Source of the DNA: Paenibacillus glycanilyticus
GTDB taxonomy: Bacteria > Bacillota > Bacilli > Paenibacillales > Paenibacillaceae
Length of the DNA stretch: 64,000 nt
Assembly (NCBI RefSeq): GCF_030161375.1
Contig: NZ_BSSQ01000014.1
Location: 124,001-188,000, forward strand
Reading direction: 5' to 3'
Within the stretch, counting starts at the first letter, position 1. Every line of letters starts with the position of its first letter. Positions 26,241-33,957 of the stretch are shown piece by piece. Position numbers and translations under genes: made by a program. A model generated the notes under the pieces. It was not told where the DNA came from and searched no databases. It saw only the letters and a program-made list of their open reading frames with translations.

Positions 26241-27392
26241 ATGTTTATGCCAAAGCTGGAAAAACTGCTGTTCACAAGCTCGAGACGTGTTCCATCCAAA
26301 CATACCGTTCGTAAACTAATTACCTTTAAAACAGGTCGCTCGTATAAAAAATGTTTGAAAAAGCTTCGGGTTAAAGGATTAAAGCCGTATAAAAGAATGC
26401 CTTCTCTTCGGACAATCGGCTGTCATTTCGACAAACGCAGACCATGGAAATCCATTGTCAGACATCCGGAAGTCAAACGCGTGGAGAGCGATGTCCGGAT
26501 CCGGATGCATCTGTACCGGAAACACCGGCAAACGGTAAATCGGAAAAAGGCAACCACGTCGACGTCAACAACTTGTCCTCCGGAACTCACTTGGAACATC
26601 TGCCGCATTAAAGCAAACGAAGCATGGCCTCGAACAACCGGAAGCAAGATTAAAGTTGCGATCATGGATACGGGCATTGCCACGCATCCGAACCTGCAGA
26701 TTGCGGGCGGAGTCAATACGATTAGAGGCGGAAGCTATGCCGATGATAACGGACATGGCACCCATGTCGCAGGGATTACCGCAGCCAAAGGACTAGATGG
26801 GGTTAAAGGGGTTGCGCCTGATGTAGAGCTGTATGCGATCAAAGCGCTGGACAGCCGCGGAGGCGGATTCGTATCCAGTATCATTGCCGGCGTGGACTGG
26901 TGCATTCGCAATAAAATGGATGTCATCAACATGAGCTTTGGCCTTGTTGGAACTTCGGTCAGCCAAGCATTGCGCGAGGTCATTGCAAAAGCGTATAAAC
27001 AAGGGATCGTTATCGTTGCCTCGGCAGGCAATTCCGGAACGGACGATAACGGCATGATTGACGCACCCGCCTCCTTCCCGGAAACGATGGCCATCGCAGC
27101 CACCGATATGTCGGATAAAGTAACAAACTTCAGCAGCCGCGGCACGGGTATTGATCTTGCCGCGCCTGGCGAACAGATCAAATCAACTTGGCTAAACGGC
27201 GGGTATATGACGCTTTCCGGTACCAGCATGTCTGCTCCGCATGCTACAGGCGGCGTTGCTCTTCTGCTATCCCGTCAACCAAAGTTATCTCCTTCGGCAG
27301 TTACGGAGTTGCTCCGAGGCTGGGCACAATCTCTTCCGTCCGAGACTGAAGATGAACGAGGCGCAGGATTATTGCAGCTTGACCAGGTATAA
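26241..27392 (+). CDS. Subtilisin-like (S8) serine protease without a signal peptide
   Basis: A 383-residue S8 peptidase. The catalytic triad is D143 (AIMDTG), H172 (GHGTHVAG) and S329 (GTSMSAP), with the oxyanion asparagine N264 (SAGNSG). The first 110 residues are unusually rich in Lys and Arg and have no signal peptide; the segment HPEVKRVESD resembles the end of an I9 propeptide. It is a plus-strand gene between ald and fur. It may be intracellular or exported by another route. AGGAG lies upstream of the ATG; the ATG two codons later is also possible. Confidence 0.85.
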   Translation: MFMPKLEKLLFTSSRRVPSKHTVRKLITFKTGRSYKKCLKKLRVKGLKPYKRMPSLRTIGCHFDKRRPWKSIVRHPEVKRVESDVRIRMHLYRKHRQTVNRKKATTSTSTTCPPELTWNICRIKANEAWPRTTGSKIKVAIMDTGIATHPNLQIAGGVNTIRGGSYADDNGHGTHVAGITAAKGLDGVKGVAPDVELYAIKALDSRGGGFVSSIIAGVDWCIRNKMDVINMSFGLVGTSVSQALREVIAKAYKQGIVIVASAGNSGTDDNGMIDAPASFPETMAIAATDMSDKVTNFSSRGTGIDLAAPGEQIKSTWLNGGYMTLSGTSMSAPHATGGVALLLSRQPKLSPSAVTELLRGWAQSLPSETEDERGAGLLQLDQV

Positions 27393-27420
27393 TGTGATAA
27401 AATCCGTCAAAAAAATGCCA

Positions 27421-27463
27421 AAACGGCTTTGCCGTCCAGTTATGCTGGGCAGCAAAGCCGTTT
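27421..27463. terminator. Bidirectional terminator between the S8 protease and fur
   Basis: AAACGGCTTTGC (27421-27432) pairs with GCAAAGCCGTTT (27452-27463). The T-run is strong in the fur direction (minus) and weak in the other. Confidence 0.9.
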
Positions 27464-27920
27464 ATTCATTAGATTTGTCATTATTTGCGTTACAACGATG
27501 GCAAACGCCTTGGAAGTCGAGACGATGGTCAATGACGGTAAAGCCGTATTCCTGCTCTAACCGCTCTTCCAGAGGAAGAAGCCAATCTTCCTTAATCTCG
27601 TCCATTGCGCCGCATTGCACGCAAATGAGATGGTGATGATGGTGTTTGCTGCTATCCGTACGAAGGTCATAGCGGGCAACGCCGTCACCAAAGTTTAGTT
27701 TTTCTACTACGTGCATCTCGCTCAAAAGCTCGAGTGTACGGTATACAGTAGCGAGGCCGATCTCCGGGGCCTTGTCCTTTACGAGCATGAACACATCTTC
27801 CGCGCTTAAATGATCATCTTCATTCTCAAGCAATACACGAACGGTTGCTTCACGCTGCGGGGTTAATTTGTAGCCCTGCGACTGCAACTGTTGTTTGATC
27901 TTCTCAATCCGGGCTTCCAT
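27462..27920 (-). CDS. fur: Ferric uptake regulator family repressor
   Basis: A 152-residue Fur-family protein. The winged helix is in KLTPQREATVRVLLE and IGLATVYRTLELL, the regulatory metal site in KHHHHHLICVQCG and the C-terminal CHRC pair (residues near 142-145). It represses iron-uptake genes when loaded with Fe(II). I chose ATG 27920 (MEARIEKIKQQL), which has a GGGGGAAAT ribosome site; upstream in-frame extension reads into spoIIM. It follows spoIIM, the same order as B. subtilis. Within the Fur family, PerR and Zur are alternatives, but gene order favours Fur. Confidence 0.92.
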   Translation of the reverse strand: MEARIEKIKQQLQSQGYKLTPQREATVRVLLENEDDHLSAEDVFMLVKDKAPEIGLATVYRTLELLSEMHVVEKLNFGDGVARYDLRTDSSKHHHHHLICVQCGAMDEIKEDWLLPLEERLEQEYGFTVIDHRLDFQGVCHRCNANNDKSNE

Positions 27921-28012
27921 GATTTCCCCCCTACCACATGTCTGCGCCAACATCAGGAAACGTTTGCTTTCATTATAGGGGTTAACCATTCCTAAAGTCA
28001 AACATTTTGCCG

Positions 28013-28657
28013 TTATACGCTTGTTTCGGAGCCCGTCAAATAAGGCGCTGCCCACTGCATAATGTGGGGCGAAAGATACGCTTCGAATAGCGATGCGCCA
28101 GCAAGAAGAAGCAGCATAAGCAGCGCGGTTGAAGTAAATGCGGCAACCTGCGGAGCCAAAGCTCCTTTTTGCTGCAACAAGCGGTTTTTGATGACAAACG
28201 TCGAAAAAGTAATCGCCGCTACGCTCGTAATCATAATAGCCGGCACGACGATTAAATTAGGCGGCGCAACAGAAGCCAGCGAGAACAGCAGTCCTTTCCA
28301 GGCATGCTGGGAAATTAAAGAACCGATGGCGAATCCAACAAGTGCGCCTTTCAAGAAATCAAGCGCGAGAACAAACGGAACCCCAACGACCGAAATGCCA
28401 AGGAACCATAACAAAAACAGCCATTTGCCATGGAAAAATAAATTATCCCAAAAAGACTGCGCGGGATCAGGCGTCGCGCCGTCATGAACCAGCCGGATAT
28501 ATTGATTAACATCCGTCGCCAAATCCTGTTGCTGCTCGAGTGTCAAAGCGTTGACCATCAGCCCGCCGAATATCGCCCCTACAACAAATAATACCGCAAC
28601 AAATACATATAAGGTCAGCTGGTTTTTCACAGCATCTTGAAATGATGGCGAACGCAT
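28013..28657 (-). CDS. spoIIM: Stage II sporulation protein M
   Basis: A 214-residue membrane protein with about five helices. It is a component of the SpoIID-M-P complex that thins septal peptidoglycan and drives engulfment. The helices lie near residues 18-40, 75-95, 102-125, 130-155 and 170-195, and the conserved pattern FFHGKWLFLLWFLGIS and ALDFLKGALVGFAIG is seen. ATG 28657 has GGGGGAGGG upstream. A sigma-E-like promoter lies at 28688-28716. It precedes fur. Confidence 0.94.
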   Translation of the reverse strand: MRSPSFQDAVKNQLTLYVFVAVLFVVGAIFGGLMVNALTLEQQQDLATDVNQYIRLVHDGATPDPAQSFWDNLFFHGKWLFLLWFLGISVVGVPFVLALDFLKGALVGFAIGSLISQHAWKGLLFSLASVAPPNLIVVPAIMITSVAAITFSTFVIKNRLLQQKGALAPQVAAFTSTALLMLLLLAGASLFEAYLSPHIMQWAAPYLTGSETSV

Positions 28658-28687
28658 GGCATACCCTCCCCCTTGTCCCAATGATAA

Positions 28688-28716
28688 AGTGTATGTTTCC
28701 TTTATTCATCGTATGA
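28688..28716 (-). promoter_or_regulatory. Sigma-E-like promoter of spoIIM
   Basis: On the minus strand TCATACG (28710-28716) and CATACACT (28688-28695) are separated by 14 bases. The -10 is a perfect match to CATACAMT; the -35 matches five of seven positions of KMATATT. B. subtilis spoIIM is sigma-E dependent. Confidence 0.62.
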
Positions 28717-28745
28717 CGTTTGAGAGAGTTGCCCTTATGCAAGTT

Positions 28746-29303
28746 TTAAATCTTGCCCGTCAGTTGATAAAGCTTCCAGGCATAGACGGCTAGAATTGTC
28801 TTGGCATCACTGATGCGGCCTTCTGCGATATAAGCCTCTGCTTGATCAAGCGTGATGGCTTCCACCTGCAAATACTCATCTTCGTCCGTATGCTGCGTTC
28901 CGACGGTCACATTGTCGGCAAAGTACAAATATAACTTCTCATCCGCAAACCCCGGGGAAGTAAAAAAAGCGCTAACCAGCTTTAGGTTATCCGACCGGTA
29001 ACCGGTCTCTTCCTCCAGCTCTCGTGCAGCAGCTTCAAGCGGATCTTCGCCTGCGTCCAGTTTGCCGGCCGGAATTTCGATTTGAAACTTTTCAAGCGGC
29101 TTGCGGAACTGCTCGACAACAAGCAGCTTGCCGTCAAGCAGCGCCATCACGGCAGCTGCGCCAGGATGCTTGACTATCTCGCGTGTGGCAGTACGTCCAT
29201 CCGGCATAGCAACGGTATCTACTTGCAGCGTAATCATTTTTCCTTCAAAGATCGGTTCGGTGCTGATTGTTTCCTCGCGCCATAGTTCGTTATTTTGAGT
29301 CAT
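28746..29303 (-). CDS. nudF: ADP-ribose pyrophosphatase (NUDIX)
   Basis: A 185-residue NUDIX hydrolase that splits ADP-ribose into AMP and ribose 5-phosphate. The NUDIX box is visible as GKLDAGEDPLEAAARELEEE, with the helix continuing TGY, and the adjacent FFTSPGFADEKLYLY motif is typical of the ADP-ribose subfamily. I chose ATG 29303 (MTQNNELWREETIS), which has an AGGGGAG site; upstream extension has no homology-like content. It is divergent from mciZ, as in B. subtilis yqkG. Confidence 0.94.
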   Translation of the reverse strand: MTQNNELWREETISTEPIFEGKMITLQVDTVAMPDGRTATREIVKHPGAAAVMALLDGKLLVVEQFRKPLEKFQIEIPAGKLDAGEDPLEAAARELEEETGYRSDNLKLVSAFFTSPGFADEKLYLYFADNVTVGTQHTDEDEYLQVEAITLDQAEAYIAEGRISDAKTILAVYAWKLYQLTGKI

Positions 29304-29407
29304 CTCATTACTCCCCTGTCTATTAGAATAGGATAATTCCGGCATAACTTGTCCGCTCCTCGCATATCCATTGCTTATAAGAAACAACCAAAAGGAGCGT
29401 GTTTGGA

Positions 29408-29539
29408 ATGAAACAATACTTAACACATAATGAGCTCAGACTTGTCGGCAAAGCTTGGGAAATTCAAAGCCAGCTCCGGAAGCTTTCTAATATGGATATC
29501 CCGCTGCACAAGCTGCTTAAGCCGCAAAAAGCAAAATAA
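29408..29539 (+). CDS. mciZ: Mother-cell inhibitor of FtsZ, MciZ-like peptide
   Basis: A 43-residue peptide, MKQYLTHNELRLVGKAWEIQ and onward. The core LVGKAWEIQSQLRKL matches the conserved part of B. subtilis MciZ (VLVGKAWEIRAKLKE), a 40-residue sporulation peptide that caps FtsZ filaments in the mother cell. An AAGGAG (29392-29397) lies ten bases before the ATG. The position next to nudF is also that of B. subtilis. The C-terminal lysine-rich tail differs from B. subtilis, so it is an orthologue call based on motif and synteny. Confidence 0.82.
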   Translation: MKQYLTHNELRLVGKAWEIQSQLRKLSNMDIPLHKLLKPQKAK

Positions 29540-29584
29540 ACGGCTTATCCGACTGTCTGCATGCAACAGTCAGGACAAGCCGTT
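29539..29584. terminator. Bidirectional terminator between mciZ and the tripeptidase-like gene
   Basis: AACGGCTT (29539-29546) pairs with AAGCCGTT (29577-29584), and GACTGT pairs with ACAGTC inside. It follows mciZ directly and lies just past the stop codon of the next minus-strand gene. Confidence 0.85.
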
Positions 29585-29595
29585 CTCGGCAATCT

Positions 29596-30723
29596 TTAAA
29601 CCTTAGCGGCTTGTTTGATAATCTCGACGACAAACTCCGTAATTTTGACAAGGTCAGTAACCTTGATCTGTTCCTTTGTTGTATGGATATGTTGATACCC
29701 TACAGCCAGGTTGACCGTCGGAACGCCCATGCCATTAAAAATGTTGGCATCGCTGCCGCCGCCGGAATGGAACGTACGCGGCGTAAGGCCGATATTTGTT
29801 GCCGCTTGTTTAGCCAATTGAACAACCGGCGATTGATCATCATGGACATAAGCCGGATAGATAATATCGCTTTCGAATTCCGCACGCGCGCCAAATTCCT
29901 CCGCAGCACTCTCCAGCGCCTCGCGCATTGCCACTAGCTGGCTATCCAACTTCTCTTGCACGATACTGCGTGCTTCCGCGACCAGCTTCACGAAATCGCA
30001 AACGACGTTTGTTGCCCCTCCGCCTTCAAAGCTTCCGATATTGGCCGTTGTTTCGTTATCAATTCGCCCAAGCGGCATACGGGAGATTGCCTTCGCAGCG
30101 ACCTGAATCGCACTGATGCCGTCCTCCGGATTAACGCCTGCATGCGCGGATTTGCCATGCAGCTTCATAATGACTTTTGCCTGCGTTGGTGCTGCGACCG
30201 CCATATCCCCAATCGAACCGTTGGAATCAATGGCATAGCCAAACGACGCCTTCAGCTTGGATGCATCCATATGACGGGCGCCAAGCAGACCGGATTCTTC
30301 GCCTACCGTGATGACGAATTGGATCGGTCCGTGCGGAATGTTGTTTTCCTTCAATACGCGAATCGCTTCCAGCATCGCGGCAAGGCCGGCTTTATCATCG
30401 CTGCCGAGAATTGTAGTGCCATCGCTTCTTATGTATCCGTCACTGTCGATCTGCGGCTTAATGCCGTTGCCTGGGGCAACCGTGTCCATATGGGAGGTGA
30501 AGAGGATCGTAGGCGCACCGGCTTCCCCTGTCCCTTCCAGATAAGCAAACAAATTGTTTGCGCCATGCCCTGTCTTTTCCATCGCGTCGTCTTCCTCAAT
30601 GGAAAGCCCCAGCTCTGCGAATTTTGCTTTAAGTACCTTGCTGATTTCCTGCTCGAACCTCGTCTCGCTGTCAACCTTTACAAGCTCAATAAACTCGCTT
30701 ACGATCCGTTCTTGATTTACCAT
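29596..30723 (-). CDS. M20/M28 family tripeptidase-like metallopeptidase (YqjE type)
   Basis: A 375-residue metallopeptidase resembling B. subtilis YqjE and PepT-like peptidases. The metal-binding segments appear as LFTSHMDTVAPG, GSDDKAGLAAMLE and VGEESGLLGARHMD, with a final HTTKEQ segment near the end. It lies upstream of the mciZ terminator and downstream of no operon partner. A GGAGGAAAT ribosome site precedes ATG 30723. The physiological peptide substrate is unknown. It could be annotated as tripeptidase T by other pipelines. Confidence 0.85.
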   Translation of the reverse strand: MVNQERIVSEFIELVKVDSETRFEQEISKVLKAKFAELGLSIEEDDAMEKTGHGANNLFAYLEGTGEAGAPTILFTSHMDTVAPGNGIKPQIDSDGYIRSDGTTILGSDDKAGLAAMLEAIRVLKENNIPHGPIQFVITVGEESGLLGARHMDASKLKASFGYAIDSNGSIGDMAVAAPTQAKVIMKLHGKSAHAGVNPEDGISAIQVAAKAISRMPLGRIDNETTANIGSFEGGGATNVVCDFVKLVAEARSIVQEKLDSQLVAMREALESAAEEFGARAEFESDIIYPAYVHDDQSPVVQLAKQAATNIGLTPRTFHSGGGSDANIFNGMGVPTVNLAVGYQHIHTTKEQIKVTDLVKITEFVVEIIKQAAKV

Positions 30724-30801
30724 TGCTATTTCCTCCGCTCTCTGTTTTCGATTACAATAGACGGGAGCTTGTTTTTTCCTAATTAGAAAGGAGTTTTATC
30801 T

Positions 30802-30897
30802 TTGAAGATGCAAAAGCTGATTCGTCTAGTTGCTATTCTTGTTGTTGCTGCTCTAGTTGTTACGACACTTGTAGCGTCCATCAGTTCTCTACTCTAG
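30802..30897 (+). CDS. Prli42-like small membrane peptide
   Basis: A 31-residue peptide starting at TTG 30802. It has a basic N-terminus (MKMQKLIRL), one membrane helix (VAILVVAALVVTTLVA) and the ending SISSLL. Length and pattern match Prli42, the peptide that anchors the stressosome in Listeria and Bacillus. AAAGGAG lies eight bases before TTG, whereas ATG at 30808 would be 14 bases away, so TTG is favoured. Its 3' end overlaps the lipB stop region on the other strand by nine bases. The name is a motif-level call. Confidence 0.6.
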   Translation: MKMQKLIRLVAILVVAALVVTTLVASISSLL

Positions 30898-31596
30898 TAG
30901 TTCGGGAACCTGGAAGCCGAATACATGGCAGAAATGCGGCAGCAGCTGCCGCGCTGCCTCCTCCACGGTCAAGTTACGGCCGGTGAGGTCATTAAAAGAG
31001 GTTACGCCATATTCTTGAATACCGCAAGGGATAATCCCGCTAAAGCCAAAATCACCTATCCCAGCCTCAATATTTAATGCAAAACCATGGCTGGTTACAA
31101 AACCGCCGCGATCACGGGCCCGATTGAATTTCACGCCGATTGCGGCGATTTTTTCATTGCCGACCCATACCCCTGTATATTCCGGCTTTCTTCCCGCTTC
31201 TATACCATATTCGGCCAGCCAATTGATTATAGCCTGCTCCACTGTCCGAAGATAGGCGTGCAAATCCAGTCCTTCCATCGGAAGAAACACCATCGGATAC
31301 CCGACTAATTGTCCTGGTCCATGATAAGTAATGTCCCCTCCGCGGTCGATTTCAAAGACCGATATCCCACGCTCCTTCAGCTCATCCGCACTAAGCAGCA
31401 AATGCTCGTGATGGCGGTCCGTGCCAAGCGTATAGGTTGGCGGATGCTGAAGAAGGAGAAGCGTCTCTCTCCGCTCCTCCTGGCTGATTTGCCGCACGAT
31501 CGATTTTTGCATGTCCCAAGCTTCCGCATAACCGATCATTGGTATATATCGGGCTTCCAAATGCCGCTCCACGCTCGTTAATGCCGTGTCAGTCAT
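30889..31596 (-). CDS. lipB: Octanoyltransferase LipB
   Basis: A 235-residue enzyme that moves octanoyl groups from acyl carrier protein to lipoyl-domain lysines. The signature HPPTYTLGTD, RGGDITYHGPGQLVGYP, the catalytic lysine K156 (AIGVKF) and cysteine C191 (IPCGIQEYGVTS) are visible. It lies 20 bases downstream of bkdB, the lipoyl-carrying E2, so it likely supplies the cofactor for the same complex. B. subtilis itself uses LipM/LipL rather than LipB, so this is a lineage difference. Confidence 0.95.
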   Translation of the reverse strand: MTDTALTSVERHLEARYIPMIGYAEAWDMQKSIVRQISQEERRETLLLLQHPPTYTLGTDRHHEHLLLSADELKERGISVFEIDRGGDITYHGPGQLVGYPMVFLPMEGLDLHAYLRTVEQAIINWLAEYGIEAGRKPEYTGVWVGNEKIAAIGVKFNRARDRGGFVTSHGFALNIEAGIGDFGFSGIIPCGIQEYGVTSFNDLTGRNLTVEEAARQLLPHFCHVFGFQVPELLE

Positions 31597-31615
31597 TTAC
31601 GGATTACCCCGTTTC

Positions 31616-32935
31616 TTAATACAATTTCGTATCCAGATTAAAGCCTTCAAGATTATCTTTTACCCGCTGCAGGAACCGGCCGCAAATAACGCCGTCCAAT
31701 ACGCGGTGATCCAGCGACAAGCACATGTTGGCCATCGAACGGATTGCAATCATGTCGTTAATGACAACAGGACGCTTCACGATCGATTCGAAAGTCAAAA
31801 TGGCAGCTTGCGGATAGTTAATGATCGGATTCGTAATAATCGATCCAAAAGAGCCTGTATTGTTAACCGTAAACGTACCGCCTTGCATATCGCTTAAGGT
31901 TAACTTGCCTTCGCGTCCTCGGCGTGCCAAATCGTCGATTTCACGGGCAAGCCCGGCTATCGTTTTATGATCGGCATTTTTAATGACCGGTGTTGCTACG
32001 GATTCTTCCGTACCGACCGCAAGCGAAATGTTAATGTCCCGTTTCACGATGATTTTATCTACAGCCCACATGGAATTCATGATTGGGAAGTCTTTGAGCG
32101 CATTAACGACGGCTTTCAACACAAAAGCGAGATACGTCAGATTAATGCCTTCGCGCTTCATGAATTCATCCTTCACTTTGTTGCGAAGCTGTACCAGATT
32201 CGTCACGTCGACTTCAATCATCATCCAGCCATGCGGAATTTCGTTCACGCTGAGCATCGTATTGCGGGCAATCGCATTGCGGATCGGCGATACGTCGATG
32301 AAATCTTCGCCGCGGCCAGCAATGGACGCGCTTTGAGCAGGTACAGTAGGCGTGCGAGGCGATTCCGTCAAATGCAAACCTGACGAACGAACCTCCGATA
32401 CCGTCGTGCTTGGCAGTGGAGATACTGGCTTGGATCCTGCTGGCGAAGTCGCTTTGGTTGCTCCAGAAGCGACATGGGCAAGGATATCTTTCCGAGTAAT
32501 CCTTCCGCCTAGCCCCGTTCCGGTCACATCTGCCAGTCGAACGCCATGTTCGGCAGCTAGCTGTTGAACAGCCGGAGAGAATCGATTGCGCATCGATTGA
32601 TCGCCTTCATCCGTCGCTCCCGCGTCCGCGCTAGCGCTTGCGTTTGAACCGCTGGCTGTACCCTGCGGTTGCGTTGCCTCCGTGGAAGCGACTTCTGTCT
32701 CAACGCGACAAACCGGAGTGCCTACGGGCACTGTTTCGCCGCTACTTACCAGAATCTCCACCAATGTCCCTGCAATGGTGGAAGGCAGTTCTGCGCTTAC
32801 TTTATCTGTGATCAGTTCACAGATCGGTTCATACATCTCAATCCGGTCACCCGGCTGCTTCAGCCATTTATCAACAGTCGCCGAGACCAGTGATTCCGCC
32901 AGCTGAGGAATGACGATCTCCTTCACCGATTTCAT
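31616..32935 (-). CDS. bkdB: Branched-chain 2-keto acid dehydrogenase E2 (acyltransferase)
   Basis: A 439-residue E2 subunit. The N-terminal lipoyl domain holds the lipoylated lysine K45 in LITDKVSAEL. An Ala/Ser-rich linker follows, then the subunit-binding domain (NRFSPAVQQLAAEHGV). The catalytic acyltransferase domain has H410 in SLDHRVLDG. It transfers branched acyl groups from E1 to CoA. It is third in the lpdV-bkdAA-bkdAB-bkdB-lipB group. Pyruvate or acetoin complexes are alternatives, but the E1 and E3 neighbours fit the bkd type. Confidence 0.9.
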   Translation of the reverse strand: MKSVKEIVIPQLAESLVSATVDKWLKQPGDRIEMYEPICELITDKVSAELPSTIAGTLVEILVSSGETVPVGTPVCRVETEVASTEATQPQGTASGSNASASADAGATDEGDQSMRNRFSPAVQQLAAEHGVRLADVTGTGLGGRITRKDILAHVASGATKATSPAGSKPVSPLPSTTVSEVRSSGLHLTESPRTPTVPAQSASIAGRGEDFIDVSPIRNAIARNTMLSVNEIPHGWMMIEVDVTNLVQLRNKVKDEFMKREGINLTYLAFVLKAVVNALKDFPIMNSMWAVDKIIVKRDINISLAVGTEESVATPVIKNADHKTIAGLAREIDDLARRGREGKLTLSDMQGGTFTVNNTGSFGSIITNPIINYPQAAILTFESIVKRPVVINDMIAIRSMANMCLSLDHRVLDGVICGRFLQRVKDNLEGFNLDTKLY

Positions 32936-32972
32936 TAATTATCCATCTCCCTACCTGACACGTACTTGCCGC

Positions 32973-33956
32973 TTAGTATAGCGCCAAATTGCGCATAGCT
33001 TCTTTTACTTTGTCCTTATTTAACATAAAGAACTTCTCACCCGGCGGATTAATCGGCATAGCCGGGACGTCCGGGCCGCAAAGTCTTTGGATAGGAGCAT
33101 CAAGCTCATACAACAATTCTTCCGCGATAATAGCGGATACTTCAGCGCCAATGCCGCCGGTTTTATTATCTTCATGAATAATCAATACTTTGCCCGTCTT
33201 GCGAACGGCAGCAAGAATCGCTTCCTTATCCAGCGGTTGGAGCGTTCTAAGGTCAAGAATATGAGTGCTAATGCCTTCCTGCTCAAGCTCTGCAGCAGCT
33301 TGCTCTACGAACATGAGCGGCATGCTGTAGCCGATAACTGTAATGTCATCGCCTTCGCGAAGGACATTGGCTTTGCCGATCTCAACGATATAATCGTCTG
33401 CTGGTACATCGCCGTTTATAAGCTTGTAACATTTTTTGTTCTCGAAATAGATGACCGGATCCGGATCACGCACGGCCGCTTTCAAGAGACCTTTCGCATC
33501 ATAAGCCGTATATGGCGCAACAATCTTAACGCCTGGCGTACCGAAAAACACCGATTCCGGACATTGCGAGTGATATAAGCCGCCAAAAATACCGCCGCCA
33601 ATCGGCGCTCGAATGACAAGCGGGCAACTCCAGTCATTATTAGAACGATAACGGATTTTGGCTGCTTCGCTAATAATTTGGTTGGTAGCCGGGAACATGA
33701 AATCCGAATATTGCATTTCAGCAATAGGCTTCATGCCGTACATGGCAGCGCCAATCGCAACTCCTGCAATGGCCGATTCTGCAAGTGGCGTATCTAGGGC
33801 GCGCATCTCGCCAAATTGCTCAAGCAACCCTTTGGTCGTTGTAAATACGCCGCCTTTTACGCCAACATCCTCGCCAAGCACGAAGACATCTTCGTCCCGT
33901 TCCATTTCTTCTTTCATTGCCAGACGTATAGCATCAATATAGTCCATGTTTGCCAT
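32973..33956 (-). CDS. bkdAB: 2-keto acid dehydrogenase E1 beta subunit
   Basis: A 327-residue transketolase-type subunit. It begins MANMDYIDAIRLAMKEEM and includes the GEDVGVKGGVFTTTKGL motif, the PLAESAIAGVAIGAAM region and the AVRKTGKVLIIHEDN segment before the C-terminal domain. It pairs with the E1 alpha gene immediately upstream; the alpha stop and beta start are one base apart. ATG 33956 has GGAGGG; an upstream frame extension lies inside the alpha gene and is not credible. Confidence 0.9.
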   Translation of the reverse strand: MANMDYIDAIRLAMKEEMERDEDVFVLGEDVGVKGGVFTTTKGLLEQFGEMRALDTPLAESAIAGVAIGAAMYGMKPIAEMQYSDFMFPATNQIISEAAKIRYRSNNDWSCPLVIRAPIGGGIFGGLYHSQCPESVFFGTPGVKIVAPYTAYDAKGLLKAAVRDPDPVIYFENKKCYKLINGDVPADDYIVEIGKANVLREGDDITVIGYSMPLMFVEQAAAELEQEGISTHILDLRTLQPLDKEAILAAVRKTGKVLIIHEDNKTGGIGAEVSAIIAEELLYELDAPIQRLCGPDVPAMPINPPGEKFFMLNKDKVKEAMRNLALY

Positions 33957-33957
33957 A

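Noticed and set aside
29956..30786. 276-residue open frame opposite the tripeptidase-like gene
   Set aside because: Antisense to a conserved enzyme, rich in Cys and His as shadow frames often are.
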